Positions 54,687 to 64,000 of a stretch of DNA of 64,000 nucleotides are shown one piece after another. The translations under genes and the position numbers were made by a program. Position 1 is the stretch's first letter; each line of letters opens with the position of its first letter. The DNA is taken from the NCBI GenBank assembly GCA_948099385.1, contig CANUEZ040000113.1, positions 7,576,501 to 7,640,500 of the forward strand. Reading direction: 5' to 3'. This DNA comes from Fasciola hepatica. Its lineage: Eukaryota > Platyhelminthes > Trematoda > Plagiorchiida > Fasciolidae. The notes under the pieces are model-generated. The model had not been told where the DNA came from. It searched no databases and saw only the letters and a list, made by a program, of their open reading frames with translations.

Positions 54687-56211
54687 CCGACCAAAAGTAC
54701 TCGCCAAGTCGAAAGTCGCGAAACTCCCACTGAATCCTTGTTCCGTTAGCCTGACCGATGTTTTTGACGGGGCAAACAAAAGGGCGGAGACCATAGAACA
54801 CAATCTCCTTAATCTCAGCAGCCACATTTCTTTGATTGATACGACCCTATCGAAGCTAATTCCGCTCACGTACATCTCGGACCCTCCAACAAATCCGTCA
54901 ACCCTAGACCTAGTCACGGCTGGGCGCTCCATAGACGCCATTGCGTCGGAAATAGTTCGAAGAATCAGCAACTCAAAAAATGCTGTGGTATTTAATATTC
55001 CCGACAGAATCCCTGTTGAGAAAGTAAAACATAACCTTCTAAGTTCTATTAATATGGCACACCACCCCTGCCAGTGCTTTCGGCTACGAAAGAACATTCA
55101 ACGCAAATCCTGTCCAGTGTTGTTCAAATTTCTTGATGAGGAACCCGCTAAACAATTCATTAAGAGTCAATCCACCGTCGCTTTGAGATCCCCGTTCAAG
55201 AACATTAGGATTGCTGCCGACAAAATCCCATTACAAAGGGAATTCGCCAGGTCCATCAGCACGCATTCAGCTTCGTCAAAAACTGTCCGCCCTCAACTAT
55301 CCGCTTCTTCTCAGTCTGACGATGCTCAAAACGCATGAAATATCAATTCGGCTTCATGTTCACCAGAACATCGATCCCATATGTTTGACGTCGATTTAGA
55401 TATATCCATTTCAACGTCACCTCACCAGCCAGCGCCTAAGAAACCAAGAAGCATGGAGTTTATCTCTGGCAAGCTGTCCTCTCCTGGGCTGACTAACTCG
55501 ATTCCACCATTACCTATCACCGAAGTATCGGCCACGATCGATGACGATGCGAACCGCCTAACTGGCTTAACAGCCATACCCAGAAATCCTCAACCCATCA
55601 ACGGAGTCACCCCAAGTTCTTCTTTGCCATCTCTCCACTCGGCTCCGATAGCCACTCTGCAATCTACGGTGCTTAGGCCATCCCCCAAACCAGAGAAAAC
55701 ATCATTACTAGGTGGACTGCACATTGTTGACGCTACGGTCAATCCTAACTCACTCATCAAGCCACACTTCCAACGGCTAAGGACCCCAAGCGAGGCAACA
55801 CTGAGTGCAACAATGGGCGAGAAAACGTCATTCAAGACCTTTCTCCCCAATCTAAACCACCAACCACTAGTTGCACCGTACATTCCACCCAGTATCGTGT
55901 TTTCTTCACCTGGTTTTCATCCTCATCAGGCTGGTACAACTAACCTCCGGGCCTCTTCAACAACGCCACCGTTCATACCAAACGATTACTTTAGTGTTCT
56001 ACATAACCTCTATCGTAGCCTAAGTAATATTTTCTCACATGAATCTCTTTCCTCTTATCATTCACATATCTCACCCACCCTGAATCCCTTTTCTGCCGCA
56101 GGCCACTTACAACAGTACCCACGACCTCCCAGCCTCTACGCCAACCAATACCCGTATATCCCACTTCCATTTCACATTCCCCCTCCAGGTTACAGCCCAA
56201 CAAATTACTGA
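54687..56211 (+). pseudogene. LINE-C ORF1
   Basis: One frame from the insertion point to TGA 56,209, broken only by a TGA at 55,336. The N-terminus is helical (DVFDGANKRAETIEHNLLNL). Next comes an RNA-binding type block (SNSKNAVVFNIPDRIPVEKV, then CFRLRKNIQRKSCPVLFKFL), then a long low-complexity region rich in S, P and T with a PPPGY end. CR1-type ORF1 proteins coat the element's RNA. No PHD finger is visible, unlike LINE-B. No ATG near the 5' end: 5' truncation is likely. Confidence 0.75.
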
Positions 56212-57160
56212 TGTCAAGAGGGCACCTGTATTACCGCCCGTATTAGGGCAGGTGCCAAGATACCTGAGGCTGCTACACTTCCTTTTGCTTTCCCACTTAA
56301 CAGCTACTTAACCCTCCCTCCTCATATTTCTACATCCCAGCCACCAGTATCTACCAGTAGTAAAGCACTCGATAGTGATCTTTCGCGGTGTTGTTCCGCA
56401 CTAAGTAGACTTACCAACCGCCGACATCCTTCCAATCTAACGAATTTCATCAGTACTAGCCATACCCAGCTTAGCTTAACAACCAAGCTGACTGCCACGC
56501 CAGGTGTTTCTACTCAGCTTATTTCGCCATCCACATTACCGACTACTCCATCTCAAGGAATACTGATTGCGTCATCCGATCCGCCTTCAGCGAATGCGAT
56601 TTCGGAATCCTATAAAGATCTTAACATTAACCTTGACTCCACTAAACGGTTCTCATTGTTTATGCTGAATCCACGCTCAATAGTGAATAAGATGCGAATG
56701 CTGCGTACATTACTGCTCACGTCTGATTACGACCTTATTTTAATTACCGAAACCTGGTTGACAGACAACACTCCAAACGAGGATATCGCTATCACCGGAT
56801 ACCAAGCTTTCAGGAAAAATAGACTCACTCAGCGAGGAGGAGGCCGTCTTATATATGTAAGACAAAACATGCGGGCGAAAATATTTCAGCACCCCATACT
56901 CGATAACTTGCCGGATTCAGTTTGGCTACAGGTCACTACAGGATGTTCTGACTTCATTGTTAGTTGCATCTACCGCCCCCTCCGAATACTAGTCAAAACG
57001 ACGTCCTGCCTATTATAGAGGCGTTAAACGTTGTTGCGGACATACCCGGCCCAAAACTGGTGGCCGGCGACTTTAACGCACCAGGCATACGTTGGTTCAC
57101 TTTGAAAGCCCCACATCACTTACTACACTTCTTGACCAGCATTCGTTTAGGAGGATAGAC
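56212..57160 (+). pseudogene. LINE-C ORF2 endonuclease
   Basis: The frame stays open after the ORF1 TGA, in the same phase, through a ~140-codon S/T/P-rich lead to the endonuclease: FMLNPRSIVNKMRML, LILITETWLTDNTPNEDIAI, RLTQRGGGRLIYVRQNM and FIVSCIYRP. A one-base loss in the C-run near 56,976 moves the frame to 56,964-57,158, with IPGPKLVAGDFNAPGIRW. SILDLIFMVG follows at about 57,190. These are the N, E, G-G-G, Y, GDFN and SxLD blocks of AP-type LINE endonucleases, which nick the target. Confidence 0.88.
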
Positions 57161-58182
57161 TCAACATGTGATGTGCCCAGCTAGAGGCAGTAGCATTCTT
57201 GATCTCATTTTTATGGTAGGATTATCCCGCGTACACACCTATCGTGAACAGCATCCCAGGTTGTGACCACTTGCCGGTAAAATGTGAGTTCTGAGTGCCA
57301 ACACGAACCGTCCACAAACCAACCGTTAGAAGACCGTTCCACCAAGCTAGCTGGAATCAATTACCCTCACTCATTCGCTCGTAGAACTGGGATACTTTCT
57401 TTTTATCTGATGACTTGCATACCGTGGTGGATCATCTTTACTCCACACTAAATGCATGTCTTGACGTAATCACCCCAACCCAAGGTCTACCTGGACGAGA
57501 TAAACCAAACAGTTTTTGTCCATTAAAGCAGAAGCTTTCTATGCTACAGCGCAAATTCCTTAGGTCGAGAGACTTTTCGTTGTTCTTGCAAATGAACCGT
57601 TTATCTCATTCTATGAAATTGATTGGAATGTCCCTCAGTAAAAAACAGGAATTAAGGGAGCTGAGTCACCCCAAGAGGTCCGAAGCTATATCTAAGCTGA
57701 TGAAGTTGAGAAACAGCCAGTGCAGTTCTCCTATCTCATCCATTATATATAACAACAATTATATAATGAACTCCCAAAAGATCTCCGAGGCATTCAGTGC
57801 CTATTTTGCTTCGTCTCTAACGACCGATGACTCCCCATGCCTATATCACGTTGAGCCGCTGATATCTGCACAGTTCTCAGCGGTTACATTTCACCCAAAC
57901 GACTTAACAGTACAGCTAACTAAAATTAGGCGGTCATACCACCCCGGGCCAGATGCCGTACCACCGGCTACTTTTAGTCTAGGTGGCACTGATATCCCAT
58001 TCTTGCTGTCAAAGGTTTTTAATTTATCTATGAGCAGTAGCGTTTTCCCCTCCCATTGGAAAACATCAGTTATTATCCCAATTCCTAAGAAAGGTTCACG
58101 CCAGGACTTAACCAACTATCGACCAGTGAACCACACCCCTATAGTTTCCCGAATTATGGAAAGACTGATAAAAATAAGCTAA
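57161..58182 (+). pseudogene. LINE-C RT N-terminal part
   Basis: After a broken stretch to 57,414, a 255-codon frame carries the pre-RT linker (LMKLRNSQCSSPISSIIYNN, ISEAFSAYFASSL) and the RT fingers: YHPGPDAVPPATFSLGGTD, LSKVFNLSMSSSVFPSHWKT and SVIIPIPKKGSRQDLTNYRP, VNHTPIVSRIMERLI. It shifts frame at about 58,165-58,182 into the palm frame (NKLTIHLLNNNLINTGQHGF). Confidence 0.9.
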
Positions 58183-58637
58183 CAATTCATTTACTGAACA
58201 ATAACCTCATTAACACTGGACAGCACGGTTTTCTTCAAAAAAGATCGTGTGCCACCTGTATGAGTGACTTCCTCAACCTAATAACTACGGCCAGTAACAG
58301 TGGTAAATCGGTGATCGTAATCCTCCTCGACATGACTAAAGCTTTCGATCGAGTATCCCACAACAGGCTAATGGCGAAGATGAAAACCTACGGAATTGTT
58401 GACCCGATCCTGAGTTGGTTTTCATCATGTTTAACATCCCGAAAGCAGGTGGTGGACGTTGATGGCAGTTTATCATCACCTCGACCAGTTACTAGTGGAG
58501 TTATTCAGGGCAGTGTACTAGGTCCCTTACTTTTTCTTATATATGTTAATGACATTTTTAACGTCATCACACACGGGGCTGCGTTCCTTTTTGCAGACGA
58601 TACAAAAATTATGTACTCCTTTGAACCTGACGCCTAA
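58170..58637 (+). pseudogene. LINE-C RT palm
   Basis: It carries GQHGFLQKRSCATCMSDFL, then VIVILLDMTKAFDRVSHNRL (motif A), RPVTSGVIQGSVLGPLLFLI (motif B) and the catalytic box AAFLFADDTKIMYSF. All polymerase residues are in place. The frame ends at TAA 58,635 but the same phase reopens immediately, so this is a point nonsense mutation. Confidence 0.92.
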
Positions 58638-59462
58638 GCTTCTACCACTGCTAGCATGACGAGCGATTTACTATCGCTAGACTCGTGGAGCAACCAATGG
58701 TTGATGAAATTCTCCGCTGTCAAAAGTTGTATCCTTATGTATAAGTGTCAGGTTCCCGCGGGAATGTTTAAAATTAATGATCAGTTCATCCCCAACAGTC
58801 CGGAGTTAAGGGACCTGGGATTACAATATTCTTGTACATTTAATTTCTCCGAACATTCGGTCGTGCAGGTTGCTAAGGCTAGACGGCTGATTGGTCTGAT
58901 TAATAGAACCTTCGGTCTTACAGAGAGCAAGCTAGGCATTTTTAAAACTCATGTCAGACCACTTCTGGAATATTGTACTGTCGTCTTTTCTAACATGCGG
59001 CAGATTGACGGATTTGCAATTGAGAATGTACAACGTAGATTTACCAAACAACTACTAGGATATTCCTCGCCTTTAAATTATATGGAAAGGTGTGAAATAT
59101 TGCACCTAGAGCCCCTATGGCTGCGTCGTCTACGAATGAACTTGTCTTTCTTTTGCAATATTGTAAAACATAAATCTTGCATTTCAGCCCCCCAGGTCAA
59201 AACTCCCTCCAACTATTCTTTACGACATAGGGACTCTATGGTCTTGATTCCAGTATCCAGGACTGCGATGCGGTCAAACTTCTTTATTATTAAATATTCT
59301 TCCCTCTGGAACAAACTCCCACCTCAACTTAGGTCAATGTCTTCGGCCTCTTTATTATTCAAAAAAGAAATAAATAAACATTTAACTGTCCAAAAACTCA
59401 TCCGAATGCATGATCCCTACATGTCTATTACCCGAGCCTACGAACTGGGCCTGGGATACTAA
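58638..59462 (+). pseudogene. LINE-C RT thumb and C-terminal domain
   Basis: In phase with the palm after one TAA. It reads LDSWSNQWLMKFSAVKSCIL, ELRDLGLQYSCTFNFSEHSV, THVRPLLEYCTVVFSNMRQI, NVQRRFTKQLLGYSSPLNYM and YSSLWNKLPPQLRSMS, ending LGLGY at TAA 59,460. It matches the fragments at 8.9-9.4 kb (minus) and 40.7-41.6 kb and supplies the family reference in this window. Confidence 0.92.
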
Positions 59463-61641
59463 CCAAAAGCTTAACAACTCTGTTCAGTAGACAGTTATTA
59501 CCGACGGGTGGTAAGCAGCATTCTGTATTATAGTTAGCAAATAAAAGCAGTCCAACCTATACTCCATGACTGTCAACAGCACACTCCACGTGTTTGTCTA
59601 GCCACTTCCTATTTTCAACGCCTCTGACCACGACCCCCTACTGGCCACCGTTACTCCGGTGATTCTTTTTTCATGCTGTCAGATTTTACCATAGTCGGTT
59701 AGGTTCTTTTTTTTAATCAGCTGCCGCCAGGTATAAGAGCATTTATAATGCTAGAAAATACATAACAGCATATATAATATTGTCCTCAAGGTACCAGTCT
59801 CATCCACGCTTCAATTGTTTACTCATTGAGATCATATTTCAGCACACGAGATTCCAGGCCTCGTTCTGATGAACGAACCGCCACAATCGATGTGGTCTTC
59901 CATAAACCATTCGTCGAACTACACATAAGTATTTGCCCCCAGTGTCGCCTATTCTAGCCTCCTTGCTTTGTTGGTAATTCTCACTGAGCCTCACAGTAAT
60001 TAGTCGATATTACCGGTCTTCTTCGATTTCCGGATGTTGTTTAATCCAAAAAACCAGACCTCAAAGTCGCGACCACCCATTTCTGTTACTGGCATGATTT
60101 TGGTGTTCTGTCTTTCTCCCTTAACCCACAGCTGGTAGAATTGCCAGACTGCAGCATTCTCCGTCTTGTTTTCAGAACCTGCACCCTAAGGACGATTGTC
60201 CCCTTCTTCATCCCAGGAATAACTTGGAACCTCTCTTGCTGGACAGAACAAACGAGATTTACACACGACTTCATTTTCGCCCGTCTCACGATCGCTTTCC
60301 CCAAGATCCCCACCATCAGACTTCTTGAACCTGGACTACTCGATCTCACTGCATTCATACAACTCATTTTAATCCCATATGTCATTATGCCCGTTCTGTG
60401 TTAGAACCCGCTAATACTGTTCAAACACTGGCACCTTTATTGTTGCTGTTCATTGCTTCATCGGTCACCAAAAAAAACGTCCGGTGCTGACACATCTTTC
60501 AGTAGTCCTCCAGTGGGCAGCGAAGTAATTATTAACTACCTGCACTCTTCATCGGTCCATCCGATCGCATCCGCAATGCTGTTGCATCGTGTTCGGGCTC
60601 TGCAGATCACTGCATTCCCTCCACGACTGAACGCCTTCGATACACTTCCCATGCTGCATCGCCGCTCCGTTCCCATCATTTGTTACACCTGTCAAATTGG
60701 TCATTAGAAATGTGACATTCACCGTCTACTTACTGTACCATCACCGTTATCGACACCTTTGATCTCCCAGATGTTGCATTCGTGTTATGTTACCGAAACT
60801 GACCCCGTATCCAGTCTCTAAATCACACCACTATCTGCACCGGCTGATACATTTTATTTCTATATTCGTTGATCCACTGCCGCTTTCCGCGATATACTTG
60901 GGCAGTTTTATTGATCTGTCATTTCTGCATGGTACACTCCACACAGTGTTCATCTATTGACGTACACTTACCTGCGAATTACTTTACCTTCCCTCCCGCA
61001 GAACTGAACACCTGCATAATGGATGTAACCACACGGTGAATATTGATTAGTCTTCCACTTCCGCTTTGACATTTCATACCAACCCTACATAAAGTTAACA
61101 ATTTGCCGCACGCTCACCTGTTTTCCTCCGGCCGTTCCCTGCCACCATCACTCTGGTAATCTCCCTCCCAAGAAATACGCAATTGTTTGCCACATATATG
61201 ATTCCTCCATTATACAGCCACCACTTTATATACTACCATCTTTGCAGACTGAAATATTTCCATGTTATTACTTCTTGACATACCTGTCGTAAAGTGAATA
61301 ATTCACCGAAAGCTTCGACGAGATTTCTATCCATATGCCACTCATATTCTGTAGCGCACCAAAAAGATATCCTTTGAATATGTTCGAATTTCCACCAGTG
61401 GTAATTATTTCATATACTACTTATGCATATACTCCAGACCAACTGACACCATTCGACCCTGACCTTCAAATTTGCCGGGCATTACTACAGTTTTAGTTCA
61501 GTGTAACGCTCTCTTTCATACTCTGCATGCACGTGTTGTACACTTTTGTGAATTGTCATTCCAGCATCACTGTAATCATCTGATCATGCATTCTAGCATG
61601 CTTCGGGCGCATCCGAAATATACAATTATTATTATTATTAT
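59463..61641 (+). repeat. LINE-C copy 1 long pyrimidine-rich 3' region with (ATT)n tail
   Basis: 2.18 kb, C/T-rich on the plus strand, no domain seen in either strand. It ends aaatatacaatt followed by ATT repeats at about 61,624-61,641, directly against the AACAT duplication. The ending resembles those near 44,815 and 209, so it is part of the element and not flanking DNA. A 3' region this long is unusual for CR1-like LINEs. Confidence 0.75.
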
Positions 61642-61880
61642 AACATGGGGAGCAACGACTCAAACCACGGTTCTTTAACCACCCCCGAATCCCTATCACT
61701 GTGCCCTGCCAAAGTCCGTGGGTCAGCTAGGTGGCGGCTGGGTTTGGTGTACTCGATGGAGCGTCTTGCCAGTAGCTGAAGCAAGCTTTCCTCCAGGGAG
61801 GGTGAGAAAAGATGGAGGATGACCTCCTTAAGTCGATCGTACTGCTGTTCCTGGGTGTGTGTGTGTGCGATGATTCAGCG
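61642..61880 (-). pseudogene. Gypsy-B gag, upstream part
   Basis: The minus strand from 61,851 reads EQQYDRLKEVILHLFSPSLE, then ESLLQLLARRSIEYTKPSRH, LADPRTLAG, and EPWFESLLPM at the LINE-C junction. This matches the middle of gypsy gag capsid (..YD.LK..L......E..RLQQLL....LGDR.PSQLL..M..L.G....LRELFLQ.LP). Upstream of it a (TG)n run at 61,852-61,867 interrupts the frame. It continues at 54,686 on the other side of LINE-C. Confidence 0.8.
61852..61867. repeat. (TG)n microsatellite
   Basis: Short TG run within gypsy-B gag. Confidence 0.7.
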
Positions 61881-61936
61881 GTCTTCACGCGTGATATGAC
61901 CAACCAGTCAGCACAGAGGTGCGCATTTTAGTCTCG

Positions 61937-61960
61937 AAATAGTCCCTCGAGGGACTATTT
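61937..61960. repeat. 24-bp perfect palindrome
   Basis: Two 12-base arms AAATAGTCCCTC / GAGGGACTATTT meet without a loop. A decayed relative lies at 62,086-62,112 (aaatgcccctcaaggg, then actacttt). GGGACTA recurs three times more near 62,460-62,505. Confidence 0.85.
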
Positions 61961-62439
61961 TTTATTAATCCGTTTGAGAAGAATTTTCGTCATGCCATTA
62001 AGTTGAGATAGGTCTAAAACACGGAAAAATAATTTTACTTTACTGGAAAACGCTATCGTTTACCAGTCCGGCCAGCTCATTTAGTCACGAAATGCCCCTC
62101 AAGGGACTACTTTGGGGCTATTTTAATGATGTGGTGTAAGTTGGGGAATTTTTCCTTAGCTTCAAGTACGGTTCATAACAAGGAAGTACACCATGAATTC
62201 TTTGTAAAGTGCTACTTTTATAAAGATAATGGGTACCAGAAAGTACTCGGGTCGTGGTGAGTAATTTTCGAGGATTTTCGTGCACCATGTTATTTTCTTT
62301 AATGGAAACCGATGAAAGTTCACTAACTAGTACCACAAGATGAAGCAACGTAAAAGAGCTTACCGAAATTCCAAAGTAAAGCAAGTGAGCCGCTGCATTC
62401 TCTGTATGTTCAGAAGTAACCCCAAAAATGCCCCCGGGC

Positions 62440-62510
62440 AGTCTCAGAAGGGACCAAATTGGGACGAATTTGGGACTAATTTTGAACTAATTTGGGACTA
62501 TTTTGCCGAC
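62440..62510. repeat. Short tandem repeat, unit ~12 bp
   Basis: Four imperfect units of the type AATTTGGGACTA in a row (gggaccaaattgggacg, aatttgggacta, attttgaacta, atttgggacta). The GGGACTA word is shared with the palindrome at 61,937. Confidence 0.7.
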
Positions 62511-63470
62511 TGAGCGGGCACAGCTTGGTAGCCGTGTACACGGATGAGTCTCAACCAATCAGGATGGTCCCGGATATGCTCAACAAAAGCTCCCTGTGAT
62601 GGGTTACTTCAAGTCTGCCATACAACTAAAATGCCGTTCCGCTCCCTTGGTCCTCGTGCCACTTTCGCTCACGTAGCTCTGGGTGGGACGATTTCAATAC
62701 GCCCCTTCAGGTCAGTTTATTGTGCTGACCACAGAGGGTTTAAAACCAAGTCCCTAAGTTGGGGGATGACATCACCAAGGACTACCTCTAAGGCGCAAGA
62801 GAAATTATGGCGTCGGCCGAAGGCTTCAAGTGCCTCAAATTGCAGCTCTAATGCTGCCAGTGGAACCTAGGGATCATGAAGGATGAAAGCCACCGATTTT
62901 GAAGTAATGGAAGATAACATGAGGTCTGTGTCCGGCCGTGCCCCATCCTCAGGCGTGGTTACATAACCGTAGCGTATCGTGAAACATTGTGTCGTGCAAA
63001 AAGTGAGGACATGGATTACGGCGCAGACTCACAGACTCACCGGGCTGGCGGGTTATCCAGGAGGAAAATGGCTCACTAATATAGAAGGCTTTCGAGTGCA
63101 GCCTATGAAAGGGCCTCCTATCCGGTCACAAGGTGAATTAAGAACGAAATCTTTCCCATGAAATTGATGGAGAAGACTTGAGTCGGCGAACAGGTGCTGA
63201 AGTGTGTTCTTTTCATCTTGGTACCGAAAAGGTACAAATGAGAAAAATACACGAAATATAACGAACGCTAAGGTATAGAGAAAGCAAACCGAGTGCATGT
63301 GCAGTCGGCGAGAAACCGGGAGAAAAAAATCATTCAAACAAGAGGTCAACGGAAACCTTGGAAAGTTCAGTTCGGTTAGTCGTACTCAGCCGGAAGAGAC
63401 AAGGAGGTCGAAACCAAGGGTCAGAAAAGATCGCACAGAAAATAACCCTGAAATGGTGCCCGGAAAACCG
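62511..63470. other. Unassigned
   Basis: About 1 kb with no recognisable coding domain, LTR or LINE segment. Frames up to 108 codons have no family motif. Confidence 0.4.
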
Positions 63471-63479
63471 TCAGCTTCT

Positions 63480-63560
63480 CAGTTCGACCGAGGTCACTAC
63501 CCTCTCTTCACTGGCCTCCAGGTCTGAAAGCAGCAGGTTATGAACTACTAAGCCACCACT
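63480..63560 (-). ncRNA. Possible tRNA-derived SINE head
   Basis: On the minus strand GTGGTGGCTTAGTAGTTCAT (63,540s-63,559) resembles a pol III A box region (TGGCNNAGTNG). About 55 bases downstream CGGTCGAACTG (63,480-63,490) resembles a B box (GGTCGAANC type). Intervening sequence does not fold as a tRNA. Suggestive only. Confidence 0.3.
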
Positions 63561-63772
63561 ATAGGATGAAATATATGAACCTTTTCTTCCCCAAATCACG
63601 AGCTGTCCATGGGGCTTTCTAAGCCCAAGATGTTTAGTGACATGTGCCAGATTTATGCTCTCTGCCGGTGTCTGCTGCATTCCTGAGTGTGAGCTGTCAG
63701 CTAACAGTGTGTTTGATGTCGGCTCAGCGTCCGCTTACTAGATGCTAACACGGAGTCTATCTGGGGCTCACT

Positions 63773-63797
63773 TCATTTCAGTTCAGTTCAGTTCAGT
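63773..63797. repeat. (GTTCA)n pentanucleotide run
   Basis: About five TTCAG/GTTCA units in a row. Simple repeat. Confidence 0.75.
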
Positions 63798-64000
63798 CTG
63801 CACAGGACAGGTAACGGCCACGGCTAATCAAGCGTCCAGAATTCCTTCGATGGTAAGCACACCAGTTATGCACCCACCACTGCCGAGTGTATTTGATCGA
63901 ATCCCCGCTAAAACTGAGAGGGAAAAGGAAAACCTCATCGCACATTAACTGCGAGAGACATTATGCATCGTGAGCTTCCGCTGAGACAGTATGCAGTGAA

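Larger units (their letters stand above)
54687..61641 (+). mobile_element. LINE-C copy 1: CR1-like LINE, ~7 kb
   Basis: ORF1 (54,687-56,211), endonuclease (56,212-57,160), RT (57,415-59,462) and a 2.2-kb pyrimidine-rich 3' region ending in (ATT)n. AACAT flanks it at 54,682-54,686 and 61,642-61,646. Removing it brings the two halves of gypsy-B gag together. ORF1 lacks an initiator at its left end, so the copy is probably 5'-truncated. Damage is limited to a few stops and three or four shifts. Confidence 0.88.
51869..61880 (-). mobile_element. Gypsy-B: Ty3/gypsy element invaded twice
   Basis: Minus-strand integrase (51.9-52.6 kb), RNase H, RT, protease and gag end (to 54,686) are followed, after LINE-C, by the upstream gag portion at 61,642-61,880. 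LINE-C occupies 54,687-61,641 with AACAT on both sides. The other edge is cut by BEL-M at 51,868. The gag tail resembles the CHCC arrangement of CsRn1-lineage elements. No LTR of this element was seen. Heavily decayed. Confidence 0.82.

Noticed and set aside
54603..55097. 164-codon minus-strand frame spanning the LINE-C left end
   Set aside because: Mostly antisense of LINE-C ORF1; only its last part below 54,686 is gypsy-B gag.

Overview
The window reads as eukaryotic, transposon-packed intergenic DNA. There are no operons, no ribosome binding sites and no convincing host gene. Every coding stretch I can assign belongs to a retroelement: LTR elements of the BEL/Pao and Ty3/gypsy groups, and CR1-like non-LTR elements (LINEs), most of them decayed. 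The mixture (several BEL/Pao families, a gypsy element whose gag end resembles the CHCC motif of the CsRn1 lineage, CR1-like LINEs) would suit a parasitic flatworm, possibly a tapeworm. That is inference; no host gene is present to test it.

Layout. 1-1038: tail of LINE-C, then a minus-strand BEL gag relic and its 5' LTR. 1.04-14.4 kb: mostly unassigned, with LINE relics (1.78-2.44, 8.9-9.4 and 10.57-10.76 kb), a possible gypsy integrase tail (9.9-10.2 kb), a purine-rich block (5.35-8.9 kb) and a tRNA-like site. 14.4-18.5 kb: a badly decayed plus-strand BEL/Pao element (BEL-1). 18.6-35.2 kb: a three-layer nest. A plus-strand Ty3/gypsy element (gypsy-A) is split inside its reverse transcriptase by a plus-strand LINE (LINE-B). 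LINE-B is itself split between ORF1 and the endonuclease by a plus-strand, almost intact BEL/Pao element (BEL-2, 22,236-29,186) with 714-bp LTRs and a 5-bp target duplication GGTGC. 35.2-38.7 kb: unassigned, with a PHD-finger fragment. 38.7-39.9 kb: minus-strand LINE-D relic. 40.2-44.8 kb: second LINE-C copy, carrying a solo LTR in its RT and a long pyrimidine-rich 3' tail. 44.98-51.87 kb: a minus-strand BEL/Pao element (BEL-M) with a truncated 3' LTR, carrying an oppositely oriented solo LTR of its own family inside gag. 51.87-54.69 and 61.64-61.88 kb: a minus-strand gypsy element (gypsy-B) invaded by BEL-M in integrase and by a 6.95-kb LINE-C in gag. 61.9-64 kb: palindromes, short repeats and a possible SINE.

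Order of events from the nesting: gypsy-A is older than LINE-B, which is older than BEL-2; gypsy-B is older than LINE-C and BEL-M; BEL-M is older than the solo LTR inside it. BEL-2 looks youngest: its LTRs differ at 4 of 714 positions and its gag-pol frame is broken only by two stops and two frameshifts in A6/T6 runs. No new defence, metabolic or regulatory system was found. The interest lies in the insertion record, the shared polypurine tract of two BEL families, and the long pyrimidine-rich 3' region of LINE-C.
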